Positions 54,748 through 64,000 are shown, counted from the stretch's first letter. The stretch: DNA of 64,000 nt from Rhizobiales bacterium Y(2018) (GCA_005502925.1 SCPD01000001.1:124001-188000); one strand, 5' to 3'. Made by a program: numbers and translations. Notes: a model not told the origin generated them from the sequence alone.

Positions 54748-57540
54748 TTAGCCGCTGGCAGGCCTATCTTCCGCTTTCCTCCCGGTGAAGACAAAGCGCT
54801 GATATAGATAGCCAATCAGCACCAGGCAGAGGCCAAGCCCGAGGAAGGAGAAGACCCGGTAGAGGCCTCCCAGGGCTGCCATGTCGGACAGGAATACCTT
54901 ACAGACAGTCAGGATCAGGATGGCAAGCGCCCCATGCCTGAGCCAGGGCACGCCCCGCCACATGCCGAGCCCGAGCAGGATGAAGGACGAAATCAGCCAG
55001 ACGACCGAATAGGCGTAATATTCGGCATCGCTGAGCGCCCAGAAGTCGAGCAACTGGCCCTGGAAGAAGCGCTTGGTCTCGAGCGTCACCCAGGTGAGCA
55101 CCAGGATCAGGGCGAGCGCCGAAAGCGGCGTGCGCAGGTCTTTAAGCTGCGGCAGGTCCGGCAGGCTCCAGGCGATGAGGCCGACAAGCAGCGCCGGCGC
55201 CAGATAGGCGACGATCAGCGTGTTGAGGATCGGATAGGCTCCGACGCTGTCATAGGTGATGACCGGGTTGAGCAAGAAGAGCTGGCCGAAGACGACGCCC
55301 AGAAGGCCGAGCACAATGAGAATGCCCGCCCACCATTTGTCGATGGCGCGCCCGGCCGCAGCATATGCCCGAAGCCGCCACCAGCCGGCGCCGAGCCAGA
55401 CCAGCGTGTGCAGCGCCAGCTCGAAGAGATTGACATTGTCGGCCGCGATCCGCCCTTCGGTGAAGATGCGGATCTCGAGCGCCACCAGCAGTAGCGCGAA
55501 AACGAAGGCTCCGCTTTCGAGAACGGTGACGGTGAGATCGGTGAAGCGCTGCCGGAACATCCAGGCCGCGGCGAAGAAGGCCAGCGCCGGAATGCCATAG
55601 CCATAGAGAATCCATTGCGTGCCGAGCGCGTGATTGGTCTCGTAGCTCAGCACATAGGGATTGAGCGCGAGGCGCACCAGGATGACGGAGGCCACCACAA
55701 GGGCCAGCTTGCGCAGCTCCTTCAGATCGAGACTCTTCTCGAGCCAGGCGAGCGCCGGCAGCTGTAGCGCCAAGGCGACGGTGAGCCAGGCTTCGCGGAA
55801 GACGAAAGCGAAGGCGAAGCTGACGCCGGCAATGGCGGCGGCGGCGTAGAAGCCGAGCGCCAGGCGGTATGGCCGGTCATCGCGCAGCTTGTTCAGCATG
55901 CCGGCCAGAGCCACGGCGATGGCGGCCGACAGCGTCGCGGTGATCGTCCACAGAAGATCGGTGGTGAAGAAGCGGCTCCGGGCATAGGCCATCGCCAGGA
56001 TGAGCAAGGCGCCGAGCAGCGAGATGCCGGCCCAGATAAACGGACGCCGGCTGCCGCGCAGCAGGAAAAAGCCGAGTCCGGTTATGAGCGCGGCGGCGAA
56101 CAGATGCGACAGCACGAAGCTCTTCGCCACCGGCGCGAACAGCGCGCCGTCCGGCGCGGTGATGCCGGCATCGATGTCATAGAGGAATTGGCCGAGAATG
56201 CCTTCCGGCTCCCAGGCCGCCAGCACCAGGAACAGCAGTGCCGCCGCATGGGCGATGAAGCCGTCGAAGCGTTCGAAGCGTCGCCCGGCGAAAGCCAGCG
56301 CCACGGCGCCGACTACCGCCAGCATCAGATTGACCATCGGCGCCTGGAAGAGGAGTGCGGCGAAAGCGAAGAGGCCGACGGCGCCCGTCACCGCCAGCCA
56401 GCCGTTGAATTCGGGACCATCGGGGCGATGCGCCCCGTCCCAGATCGAGGGCGCGTCGTCGGGCGTCAGGCGCAAAGCGAGCCAGACCGCTGCCGCCGAC
56501 AGCACCGCGAGGAAGGCGGCGATGATCATCAGATCGCCGGCCTGCATCGGGCCGGTGATCCATAGGCCGGTCCACAGCAGCCCGCCGATCGTGGCGCCAT
56601 AAGCGAGCCAGCCCCAGCCGCGATAGATCACCACGGCATAAGCTGCGGCGGCGATGAAGGCGAGATAGGCGAAGAGGATTCCCGCGCTGGGATCGTTCGA
56701 GCTCACCAGCGCCGGCGTCGCGAAGCCGGCCAGCAGTCCGATGATCGCCACGATGGGGGAATGCAGCGCCGCCAGAACAAAGGCGACGAGCGCCACCGCC
56801 GCCAGGCCGATGAAGGTGGCCGTCGGCCCCAAGAGATCGACCAGGGCATAAGCGGCATAGATGCTGGCGAAGCAGATGAAGAGTCCGGCGCTCACCAGGG
56901 CGCCCGGCACATAATCGGGCTTGAGGGCGGCGATCTGCTGGTCGCCGGAACGCCGGCGCAGCCACTCGCCGGCCAGGATCAGCGCGATGCCAAGGACAAG
57001 CCCGGCGGAGATGCGCATGGCCGGGGTGAGTAGCGCATTCTCGATCGAATATTTGACGAGGAAGATGCCGGCCAGCGCCAGCGCGATGGCGCCCACCCAG
57101 ACGAGCCAGCGCGAGGTGAGACGTTCCTCGATGCCCGCGCGGGGTGCGGCGGGTGGCGGCGGCGGAGCCGCCGCTGCGGCGGCAGCTTCGGCCGGTTCGA
57201 CCACTTCCGGCCCGGCTTCGGTTTCCAGCTTCTCGTCCGGCTGGTCCTGGGACTTGCTGGCCTGTGCCCAGACCCTGCCTGGACGCGCCGCAGCTTCGGC
57301 CGGTTCGGCCGCTTCCGTGACCTCGGCCTCGGGAGCGATGGGCTCAAGCGCCGCTGCTTCAGCGGCTGCCGGCTGGGGCTGTACGCCACCGGTCTGATAT
57401 TGGGCGAGCTTGGTTTCGAGCACCATGAGCCGGCGTCTGAGGTCGCCGGTGCGGCTCATCGCGACGATGGAAAGGATGAGCGGGGTGAAAAAGATCACCA
57501 CCAGCACGAGGATCAAAAGACCGAAAAAATCGTCAAACAT
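54748..57540 (-). CDS. DUF2339 membrane protein
   Basis: 930-residue multi-spanning membrane protein. An N-terminal membrane segment (about residues 6-28) is followed by a short coiled region (RRLMVLETKLAQYQ) and a low-complexity Ala/Glu/Pro stretch (about 50-135). From residue 140 on there are more than twenty hydrophobic segments, starting SRWLVWVGAIALALAGIFLVKYSIE, the hallmark of DUF2339. Function is unknown for this family, which is common in bacteria. The gene stands alone; the gap to the amidase (116 bases) and to the S9 peptidase (51 bases) shows no structure. Confidence 0.9.
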   Translation of the reverse strand: MFDDFFGLLILVLVVIFFTPLILSIVAMSRTGDLRRRLMVLETKLAQYQTGGVQPQPAAAEAAALEPIAPEAEVTEAAEPAEAAARPGRVWAQASKSQDQPDEKLETEAGPEVVEPAEAAAAAAAPPPPPAAPRAGIEERLTSRWLVWVGAIALALAGIFLVKYSIENALLTPAMRISAGLVLGIALILAGEWLRRRSGDQQIAALKPDYVPGALVSAGLFICFASIYAAYALVDLLGPTATFIGLAAVALVAFVLAALHSPIVAIIGLLAGFATPALVSSNDPSAGILFAYLAFIAAAAYAVVIYRGWGWLAYGATIGGLLWTGLWITGPMQAGDLMIIAAFLAVLSAAAVWLALRLTPDDAPSIWDGAHRPDGPEFNGWLAVTGAVGLFAFAALLFQAPMVNLMLAVVGAVALAFAGRRFERFDGFIAHAAALLFLVLAAWEPEGILGQFLYDIDAGITAPDGALFAPVAKSFVLSHLFAAALITGLGFFLLRGSRRPFIWAGISLLGALLILAMAYARSRFFTTDLLWTITATLSAAIAVALAGMLNKLRDDRPYRLALGFYAAAAIAGVSFAFAFVFREAWLTVALALQLPALAWLEKSLDLKELRKLALVVASVILVRLALNPYVLSYETNHALGTQWILYGYGIPALAFFAAAWMFRQRFTDLTVTVLESGAFVFALLLVALEIRIFTEGRIAADNVNLFELALHTLVWLGAGWWRLRAYAAAGRAIDKWWAGILIVLGLLGVVFGQLFLLNPVITYDSVGAYPILNTLIVAYLAPALLVGLIAWSLPDLPQLKDLRTPLSALALILVLTWVTLETKRFFQGQLLDFWALSDAEYYAYSVVWLISSFILLGLGMWRGVPWLRHGALAILILTVCKVFLSDMAALGGLYRVFSFLGLGLCLVLIGYLYQRFVFTGRKAEDRPASG

Positions 57541-57591
57541 CGAATCGGGAGTTTACGCGAAATGCCCCTCAGGTAACTAGGGCTCGAACAT

Positions 57592-59667
57592 CTAACGTTG
57601 CATTATGTTGGTTGTGAAGAATTCCACCATCTTGCCATAGGCAAACCGGGTCTGGGCCAGGCTCTCCCGGGCCCAGGAATGGCCCGACCCCGGTAGTGTC
57701 ACCAGCTCGAACCGCTTGCCTTGCGCGATGAACTTCTCGACGAGCGCAACCGTATCGGCATAGAGGACCACCTCATCGCGGGTGCCATGAATGATCATCA
57801 AAGGGTCGGCCAGTCCCGCCGTGTGATAGAGCGCCGACTGGCGCTCATAGCGCGCCGGATAGTCCTCGCCGCGCGGCGCCCCCATGATCCACTCCTGTTC
57901 CGGATAGGCATGGGAGACGTTGGTCGCCGGGGCACCGGCGACGCCAGCGGCGTAAAAACCCGGCTTCTTGAACAAGGACATCAGGGTCATCAGCCCGCCA
58001 TAGCTCGAGCCCCACAGGCCGATGCGTTCCGGATCGGCATAATCCTGCTCGATGAGGCTGTGCACACAGTCGGCGATATCCTCGATATCGAGCTGGCCAT
58101 AGGACTGCAGCATCGGGCGATTCCAGTCCTTGCCGCGGCCGAAACTGCCCCTGATGCCTGGATTGACGACCAGAAAGCCTCTGGAAACGAGGCACTGGTC
58201 GAAACCCCAGGACGGGTGGATGTCGCGCCCGCCCCACTGATTGCACAAAGCGTCGGAATAGACCGAGCCGACGACCAGCGGATAACGCCGGCCGGGCGCG
58301 TAATCGGGCGGCAGCATCAGCCGCGCGGTCAGCGGCGCACCGTCGACACGACTGACGCAGTCGACATAACGCACTTGGGCCCAGTTGTGCGTGTGAAACG
58401 CCGGCAGCGGCGACTGCGTCAGCCGGATTACCGTTCGGTCGCCGCCGAGACGCCGCGCGTATATCTCGGGCGGTGAGCGATCGTCGCTGAAGCGGTCGGC
58501 AACCCAGTCGAAATCCGGCGAATAAACAGGCTTGTGAGTCCCCGGCTCGTTTGTCAGGGTCTCGACCTCTCCGCCCGCCACCGGCACGCGATAGAGCTGC
58601 CGCTCCGCCAGATGCGACCGGTTGGCGGTAAAATAGATCCGCTCATGCCGCCGATCGAGCTGGAACGCCTCGATCTCCCAAGTACCGTCGGTAATCCGCT
58701 CAGGCGCCCTGCCCGCCGCCGGCAGACGATAGAGATGATTGTAGCCGTCGCGATTGGTCAGGAGGATCAAGCCACGGTCATCGGGCGCCCAGGCAACTTG
58801 CCAGTCGGGCCGGATCTGGATCGGATCATGGAAATGATAAAATGTCGTGCGCGCCGCCGTCGCGACGTCATAGACAAAGATCGTGTGGTTCTTGATGCTG
58901 AGATCGCTCTCGCTGACAAACAGCGATCGGCCATCGCCGGACAGGCCGAAACCCCAGATCGCATTCTGCTCATCGGGGCGATCGAACCAGGTCGGCTCGC
59001 CGCCCGACGCCGATACGCCCCCGGGCCGCAGCCGCACGATCTCATCGCCCGGGAAAGCGCGTGTAAACGTGTCGCGATGCGCGACGCCTTGCGCATCATA
59101 AGCAATCTCGATCTGCCGCACCTTGCTGTTGTCGGCGAGGACGAAGGCGATCAGATCGCCGTTCTTGGCCCATTCGAAGGTCTCGACGGCGATGCGCTCG
59201 CCCCCCGGAACAAGAGCGCGGGCCGGCGCATCCGTGCCGAAATCCTTGACCAAAAGTGATCCGCGCGCGGTGAAAGCGAGCTTCGTCCCGTCGGACGAAA
59301 CCGCCACGGCGCCCACATCGGCGCAGTCCGGCTCGATCTCGCCCGACGTGCCATCCGCGCCGACAATATGCAGACGGCCCGCCAGGACGAAGACGATCCG
59401 TCCATCGCCGAGCCAGACGGCTTCGGAAATTCCGGGGCCGGCCTCGCCGCGCCGGTCTGCGCCAAGATGGGTGACCCTGCGCTTCGTCGCGCTTACGACA
59501 TCATAGACCCAGATGTCACGGAAGCTCTCGCCACGATCGTTCCACAGGAAGCCGAGACGGGCGCCGTCAGCCGACCAGAAGCAGCCTTCTGGCGTCGTGC
59601 CGATGATGGACGGCGTCGCATAGAGGAGATCGAGCGTGAGTGTGCCGGGAATAACCTGGTCCTTCAT
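57592..59667 (-). CDS. S9-family serine peptidase (prolyl oligopeptidase/DPP type)
   Basis: 691-residue peptidase with an N-terminal beta-propeller (WD40-like blades such as PEGCFWSADGARLGFLWND and PDWQVAWAPDDRGLILLTN) and a C-terminal alpha/beta hydrolase domain. The nucleophile is in GLWGSSYGGLM; the acid is in IHGTRDEVVL and the histidine in LPGSGHSWARES. The start at 59667 (MKDQVIPGT) has AGAGGA five bases upstream and overlaps the FAD oxidoreductase stop by four bases (ATGA). No signal peptide is evident, so it may act in the cytoplasm on imported peptides. Confidence 0.93.
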   Translation of the reverse strand: MKDQVIPGTLTLDLLYATPSIIGTTPEGCFWSADGARLGFLWNDRGESFRDIWVYDVVSATKRRVTHLGADRRGEAGPGISEAVWLGDGRIVFVLAGRLHIVGADGTSGEIEPDCADVGAVAVSSDGTKLAFTARGSLLVKDFGTDAPARALVPGGERIAVETFEWAKNGDLIAFVLADNSKVRQIEIAYDAQGVAHRDTFTRAFPGDEIVRLRPGGVSASGGEPTWFDRPDEQNAIWGFGLSGDGRSLFVSESDLSIKNHTIFVYDVATAARTTFYHFHDPIQIRPDWQVAWAPDDRGLILLTNRDGYNHLYRLPAAGRAPERITDGTWEIEAFQLDRRHERIYFTANRSHLAERQLYRVPVAGGEVETLTNEPGTHKPVYSPDFDWVADRFSDDRSPPEIYARRLGGDRTVIRLTQSPLPAFHTHNWAQVRYVDCVSRVDGAPLTARLMLPPDYAPGRRYPLVVGSVYSDALCNQWGGRDIHPSWGFDQCLVSRGFLVVNPGIRGSFGRGKDWNRPMLQSYGQLDIEDIADCVHSLIEQDYADPERIGLWGSSYGGLMTLMSLFKKPGFYAAGVAGAPATNVSHAYPEQEWIMGAPRGEDYPARYERQSALYHTAGLADPLMIIHGTRDEVVLYADTVALVEKFIAQGKRFELVTLPGSGHSWARESLAQTRFAYGKMVEFFTTNIMQR

Positions 59668-60983
59668 GAGTGTCCTCTGGTCGAAAGATGATCCTGCCAT
59701 CTGGCCTGTGCGATGGCCACCGACGGCGCAGCCCGCGCCAGCAAATGGAACGGGATCGGGCGCGCCTTGGCCAGCGGAATGGGCAACTCGTCGAGCTTCG
59801 CGCCGGACGCCGCCTGGGCCAGCACCTCGCCCAGCATGGCGGTCAAGGCGATGCCGCGGCCATTGCAGCCGATGCCGCCGATGAATCCCGGCCCAAGCTC
59901 ATAGAGATGTGGCAGGAAATCGGTCGTCATGGCGGCGGTGCCGCGCCACACATGGTCGAGCGTCGGCATCTCGGTGAGGCCGATCTCGCGCATGAGACGA
60001 CGCGCAATCATGCGCGCCATGCGCTCATGGGCGCCAAGCGGCACCATGGCCACGCCGCCGCTGATCAGACGGTTGTCGCGATCCAGCCTGTAGGTGAAGA
60101 GATTAGCGCGGGTATCCGCGATCGGATGCCGGCCGGGCGCGATACGCTCAGCAACGCTGCTCGCCAAGGGCTTGGTCGCCAGTTGATACACGGTCAACGG
60201 CACGACGGCGCGGGAAAGCTGGCGCGCGATCCCGTATTCGGCCGCGTTGGTGCAGAGCAGCACCTTGTCGGCGTCGACGGCGTGCCGGCCAACACCCAGC
60301 CGCCAGCCGGCGCCCTTGCGTTCGATGGACTGGACGCCGGCTTTCTCGAACACCGCAGCACCAGAGGTAATCGCCAGCCGCGCCAACCCACGGACATAAC
60401 TCAAGGGATGCAGCATGCCGCCGCTCGCATCGAGGAGCGCGCCGGCGCAGAATCTGAGGCTGGTGCGCTGGCGGGCCTCATCGGCGGAAAGAATCCGCAC
60501 CGGCCGGCCGAGGGCCTGCCAGTCCTCGGCGCGCCGGCGCAGGATCGCCAGCATGGCGTCGGTATGGGCGACCTGCATCCAGCCGACCTGCTCGGCATCA
60601 CAGTCGATCGCCTGATCGCGAACGGTGGTGAAGACGCGATCGGCTCCCGCCCCGATCAAGTCCAACAGCCTCCTGCCACGCTCTGTGCCGAGCCGGGCCA
60701 GGACCGTGGCGGGATCGACCTTGGCAAAATTCGGCACCACGAAGCCGGCATTCACGCCGCTGGCGCCGCTGCCGATCGCCTCGTCTTCCAGCACGGCGAC
60801 GCGCGCGCCTTGCCGCGCCAGATGCCAGGCCGCCGTCAACCCGGTCATGCCGCCGCCGATCACGGCGACATCGACGCGCAGATCCGCGCTCAGCGGCGCG
60901 GTTGGCGGCGTCGGCGACGCGGTGCGCCACCAGGATGTGTTTCGGTATTCGCTCGTTGCCGTCATGGCGGCACGCCGGCCCAT
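59664..60983 (-). CDS. FAD-dependent oxidoreductase (DAO family)
   Basis: 439-residue flavoprotein of the D-amino-acid oxidase/OrdL/PuuB type. The FAD fold is VAVIGGGMTGLTAAWHLARQGARVAVLE near residue 35, with GSGASGVNAGFVV and the C-terminal GFIGGIGCNGRGIALTAMLG. It would oxidise an amine or amino acid. The ATG at 60983 overlaps the aminotransferase stop (TGATG); an ATG at 60965 is an alternative. It overlaps the S9 peptidase gene downstream. Confidence 0.9.
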   Translation of the reverse strand: MGRRAAMTATSEYRNTSWWRTASPTPPTAPLSADLRVDVAVIGGGMTGLTAAWHLARQGARVAVLEDEAIGSGASGVNAGFVVPNFAKVDPATVLARLGTERGRRLLDLIGAGADRVFTTVRDQAIDCDAEQVGWMQVAHTDAMLAILRRRAEDWQALGRPVRILSADEARQRTSLRFCAGALLDASGGMLHPLSYVRGLARLAITSGAAVFEKAGVQSIERKGAGWRLGVGRHAVDADKVLLCTNAAEYGIARQLSRAVVPLTVYQLATKPLASSVAERIAPGRHPIADTRANLFTYRLDRDNRLISGGVAMVPLGAHERMARMIARRLMREIGLTEMPTLDHVWRGTAAMTTDFLPHLYELGPGFIGGIGCNGRGIALTAMLGEVLAQAASGAKLDELPIPLAKARPIPFHLLARAAPSVAIAQARWQDHLSTRGHS

Positions 60984-62152
60984 CACAGCCCGTTGAAGAA
61001 AGTCTGCAGCCGCTTCATGCTCTGCTCCAGCCGCGCCATCGACTCCGAGCCGAAGCAGATGCGCAAACGGCCTTCGGCGGCGGCGCCATAGAAGCTGCCC
61101 GCCTCGACCACGACCCGGGCCTTTTCGAGGATCATGTCGGCAAGCTCCTGCGAGGCTATGCCGGTCTGCCTTATATCCGGGAAGGCATAGATGGTTCCTT
61201 CCGGAAAGGCGCAGCTCACCCCCGGCATCTGGTTCAGCGACTTGACGACGAAATCGCGTTTCCTGAGATCGTCCGCCACCAGCTCGCGCAGCACGGACTC
61301 AGGTCCCAAGACAGCGGCGCGGGCGCCGTCCTGGATGAAGGTGTTCACATGGGTCACGTCATTCAACGTGACTTTGAGCAAAGCCGGCATCAGCCATTGC
61401 GGCGCCGCGAGATAGCCGATCCGCCAACCGTCCATGGCGTAGGATTTGGTGAAGGCGAACATCGACACCGTCCGCTCCGCCATGCCGTCGAGCGCCGCGA
61501 TGCTGATATGCCGGACGCCGTCATAGGTGATGTCCTCATAGACCTCGTCCGACACGACGATGAGATCGTGGCGGATGGCGATATCGGCCAGGGCCTGAAG
61601 CTCGGCCCGGCTATAGACACGCCCGGTCGGATTGGCGGGATTGACCAGCACGATCACCCGGGTGCGTGGCGTGACCTTGGCTTCGACCGCCGTCGGGTCG
61701 ATGGCGAAATTGTTTTCGACATCGAGCCTGGCGAACACCGGCACGGCGCCGGCGAGCTCGATCTTGCCGACATGCTGCGGATAATGCGGCTCGAGCAGGA
61801 TGACTTCATCGCCATGATCGAGCAGCGCCATGAAGACGGCGAAGGAGGCATGGGTCAGACCATTGGTCACCAGGATATCCTGCGGCCCGACATTCATCGC
61901 ATTGCGCAGGCGCAGCTTCTCGGCCAGCGTCTGGCGCAGTTCCGGTGTGCCGCGCGGATCGCTATAATGGACCTTGCCCGCCGTCAGCGCGGCGATCGTC
62001 GCCTGCTTGATGTGCGCGGGTGTATCCGCATAGGGCCGGCCGACTTCGAGATGAATGAGATCGAGGCCGGCATCGGCCAGGCGCGCCGCCTTCTCATACA
62101 TGCCGAAGCTCTTCACCGATGTCGTCGAAATTCGCTTTGCCAAGCGCCGCAT
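60983..62152 (-). CDS. Class I/II pyridoxal-phosphate aminotransferase
   Basis: 389-residue fold-type I aminotransferase. The PLP lysine is in MFAFTKSYAMDGWRIGYL (near residue 235); other family features are LEVGRPYADTPAHI, NPANPTGRVY and DEVYEDITYDG. The ATG at 62152 is chosen over GTG at 62161 because AGGTGA lies five bases upstream. It is 19 bases from the amidohydrolase stop and coupled to the oxidoreductase gene. The amino donor is not predictable. Confidence 0.93.
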   Translation of the reverse strand: MRRLAKRISTTSVKSFGMYEKAARLADAGLDLIHLEVGRPYADTPAHIKQATIAALTAGKVHYSDPRGTPELRQTLAEKLRLRNAMNVGPQDILVTNGLTHASFAVFMALLDHGDEVILLEPHYPQHVGKIELAGAVPVFARLDVENNFAIDPTAVEAKVTPRTRVIVLVNPANPTGRVYSRAELQALADIAIRHDLIVVSDEVYEDITYDGVRHISIAALDGMAERTVSMFAFTKSYAMDGWRIGYLAAPQWLMPALLKVTLNDVTHVNTFIQDGARAAVLGPESVLRELVADDLRKRDFVVKSLNQMPGVSCAFPEGTIYAFPDIRQTGIASQELADMILEKARVVVEAGSFYGAAAEGRLRICFGSESMARLEQSMKRLQTFFNGL

Positions 62153-62171
62153 ATCGGTCACCTAAAATTTG

Positions 62172-63431
62172 CTAGTGCAGTTCGCGGCCAGACAGATCGG
62201 TCCGGTGTATAGCTCCCGCTTTCATGATGAGACGCAGGTTCTTCTTGGGATCGGCGAGCAGTGAAATTTCGCGCAGCGGGTCGCCGTCGCAGACGATCAG
62301 ATCGGCCACGGCGCCTGGTGCGATGACGCCGAGCCGGCCGCTCTGCTGGAGGATCTCGGCATTGACCGACGTCGCCGAACGCAGGATGTCGGCCGGCTTT
62401 TGAACGCGGCCGCGGATGGCAAATTCATCCGACTGTGCATATTCCATCTCGCCCATGAGATCGGTACCGAAGCCGAGCTTCACGCCGGCTGTCTTGCAGA
62501 TGCCGAGCATGGCGATGCCGGTGCGATTGACGAGGTCGAGCTTGTCCATGACATAGGGCGAAAGGCCGAGCCGCTCGCCATGCTTGGCGGTCTCTTCATA
62601 GCAGACGAGCGTCGGCACCACATAAGCGCCTTTGCCGGCGACGAAGCCTGCGGTGTCGGCATCGATCATATTGGCATGTTCGACGGTGCGCACGCCGGCG
62701 CCGACGGCATGCCGGATGGCCTCGCTCGTATAAGCGTGAGCGCAGACATATTTGCCGCGCACCGCTGTCTCGCGCACCGCGACCTCGAGCTCTTCCTTGC
62801 TGAATTGCAGATTCTCTATGGCATCGTCTGGCGACCCCACCCCGCCCGAGGCCAGGACCTTGATGTGATCGGCGCCCTTGCGCAATTCATTGCGGACGAC
62901 CCGGCGCATCTCATCCGGCCCATCGACGATCCGGCACTGGAAAGTGAAGGCGCCCGAATTATAGTCGATATCGGTGCGCTCATCGGTGCGGCTCCGGTGA
63001 TCACCGTGGCCACCGGTCTGGCCGAGCGCCGGGCCGCCGACGAACAAGCGAGGTCCGGGAATGAAGCCTTCCGCGATCGCTACCCTTATGCCGACATCGC
63101 CACCGGCGACGTCACGCACGCTGGTGAAACCGCGGTCGAGCATGGCGCGAATACGCGGCACGGCGCGCGCCGTCATCTCGGTCAGCGTCATGTTGCGATT
63201 ACGGGCTTCCACCAGATTGACCGCGAAGACATGCGCATGCGCGTCGATCAATCCCGGTAGAAGCGCCCGTCCGCCCAGATCGAATTCGATCCCTGCCCGC
63301 ACCGGGACAGGCCGGTCGGACACGGCCTCTATACGCCCATCGACGACCAGAACATTCATTCCGGGGCGCAGCTCGTCGCCAACGCCGTCGAAATAGCTGG
63401 CGTTGCGCAGAAGAATGGTTGCCACTTTCAC
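62172..63431 (-). CDS. Metal-dependent amidohydrolase (Xaa-Pro dipeptidase/imidazolonepropionase-like)
   Basis: 419-residue TIM-barrel amidohydrolase. Metal-site residues are visible as PGLIDAHAHVF, the lysine in DHIKVLASGGV, histidines in CAHAYTSE and VEHANMID, and the aspartate in GFGTDLMGE; this is the binuclear Xaa-Pro dipeptidase-like branch. It starts with GTG at 63431 (AGGGG upstream) and leads the minus-strand operon with the aminotransferase, oxidoreductase and peptidase. It is divergent from a peptide-type binding protein gene. Likely substrates are N-acyl or prolyl dipeptides. Confidence 0.92.
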   Translation of the reverse strand: MKVATILLRNASYFDGVGDELRPGMNVLVVDGRIEAVSDRPVPVRAGIEFDLGGRALLPGLIDAHAHVFAVNLVEARNRNMTLTEMTARAVPRIRAMLDRGFTSVRDVAGGDVGIRVAIAEGFIPGPRLFVGGPALGQTGGHGDHRSRTDERTDIDYNSGAFTFQCRIVDGPDEMRRVVRNELRKGADHIKVLASGGVGSPDDAIENLQFSKEELEVAVRETAVRGKYVCAHAYTSEAIRHAVGAGVRTVEHANMIDADTAGFVAGKGAYVVPTLVCYEETAKHGERLGLSPYVMDKLDLVNRTGIAMLGICKTAGVKLGFGTDLMGEMEYAQSDEFAIRGRVQKPADILRSATSVNAEILQQSGRLGVIAPGAVADLIVCDGDPLREISLLADPKKNLRLIMKAGAIHRTDLSGRELH

Positions 63432-63732
63432 ACGCCCCTTTCTTTGCCCCCGCTTATGCGCGAGCTTTCCGACGCGACTTTAGGCGACAGGGCGTGATGG
63501 TGTAAAGAAGTTTGATCAAATAATCACAACTCGACGGCACTCGACATCATATCATTGACAAGGAAGTAAGTCAGACTTATCAAATCGAATTGCTTGATCA
63601 AATGCTCACAGGACAGATGGGGGGGCGCCCGCTCGTCAGCTTGAGGGCCCGCTGAAATTAAGCAGACACGCCGGCTTGATGCCAGGAAATCACGCATCAA
63701 GGCCCGCAACGACAGAGAGGGAGGACAATACA
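63432..63732. promoter_or_regulatory. Divergent control region with TTGATCAAAT repeats
   Basis: This 301-base gap has no gene. The 17-base motif TTGATCAAATAATCACA (63512-63528) recurs as TTGATCAAATGCTCACA (63594-63610), 15 of 17 bases alike and 82 bases apart; a weaker TTATCAAAT lies between them near 63577. TTGATCAA is itself palindromic. Such paired sites between divergent operons suggest a regulator controlling both. Confidence 0.5.
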
Positions 63733-64000
63733 ATGAGATCCAATTCGACCGCCGCCCTGATGGCTCTCGCGCTATCCTCGGCAACCGCCATTTTTCAAGC
63801 CGGCCCGGCATTCGCCGAGGAGCCGCAGAAAGGCGGGACATTACGCATCCTCGGCAGCGCCGAGGTCGACCGCTTCGACACCATTCCGCCGGCGACCTCC
63901 GATGCCGTCAACTTCCAGCGCGCCGTGTGGCGCCAGCTGATCAGCTTCGCCGCCTCGGCGGACCAGGCCGAGCAGGTGAAGGCCGTCGGCGATCTCGCCG
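63733..64000 (+). CDS. Peptide-type ABC transporter substrate-binding protein, cut by the right edge
   Basis: The first 89 residues of an SBP_bac_5-type binding protein are visible: a signal peptide (MRSNSTAALMALALSSATA, ending AFAEE), then KGGTLRILGSAEVDRFDTIPP and AVWRQLISF, typical of the family's first strand and loop. GGGAGGA lies about eight bases before the ATG. It is divergent from the amidohydrolase operon, so uptake of the operon's substrate is a likely role. Confidence 0.9.
   Translation, partial: MRSNSTAALMALALSSATAIFQAGPAFAEEPQKGGTLRILGSAEVDRFDTIPPATSDAVNFQRAVWRQLISFAASADQAEQVKAVGDLA

Overview
The window looks like a high-GC alphaproteobacterial chromosome segment, most likely Hyphomicrobiales (Rhizobiales). 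The evidence is gene order: comEC-gltX-gltA, fabZ-bamA-rseP-cdsA-uppS-frr-pyrH-tsf-rpsB, and argS/dgt/erpA/xth, all rhizobial-type core blocks. An ExoR-like Sel1 protein and short rhizobial-style palindromic repeats point the same way. No rRNA, tRNA, CRISPR, phage or insertion sequence was recognised.

Layout. 1-9.8 kb: core genes argS, dgt, erpA and xth, with extra genes inserted between them (an SH3 protein, a B12 radical SAM enzyme, an aldo/keto reductase, a small hydrolase and a secreted PAN protein with six cysteine-rich repeats). 9.8-21.9 kb: eleven tightly packed minus-strand genes forming a probable catabolic operon. It encodes a Rieske ferredoxin, a sugar-type ABC importer, an FGGY kinase, a fatty-acid-desaturase-family di-iron oxygenase, a ferredoxin reductase, a zinc alcohol dehydrogenase, an alpha/beta hydrolase and a LysR regulator. 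22-32.5 kb: ExoR-like protein, ilvD, a DUF898/M48 membrane pair, chorismate mutase, a frameshifted comEC, gltX and gltA. 32.5-44.5 kb: a membrane AraC regulator and secreted hydrolase, then the envelope/translation block from fabZ to rpsB, in which lpxA, lpxB, lpxI, lpxD and dxr are missing from their usual places. 44.7-48.6 kb: an ATP-grasp protein, a CHASE4-GGDEF-EAL protein and an ABC exporter remnant. 48.6-54.6 kb: a hydrolase divergent from a peptide-type ABC importer operon lacking ATPase genes, ending in a HutC-type GntR regulator, then a nitrilase-superfamily amidase. 54.7-64 kb: a DUF2339 membrane protein, then a minus-strand operon (amidohydrolase, aminotransferase, FAD oxidoreductase, S9 peptidase) divergent from a second peptide-type binding protein that runs off the right edge.

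How the parts may work together. The 12-kb operon reads as uptake, phosphorylation and oxygenation of a sugar- or polyol-like compound: ferredoxin reductase and Rieske ferredoxin would supply electrons to the membrane di-iron enzyme, with the dehydrogenase and hydrolase acting on its product. I know of no described pathway with this exact set; the substrate is unknown. The two right-hand clusters suggest peptide or modified amino acid scavenging. The missing lipid A genes are the most notable absence, and the rest of the genome would have to be searched to interpret it.
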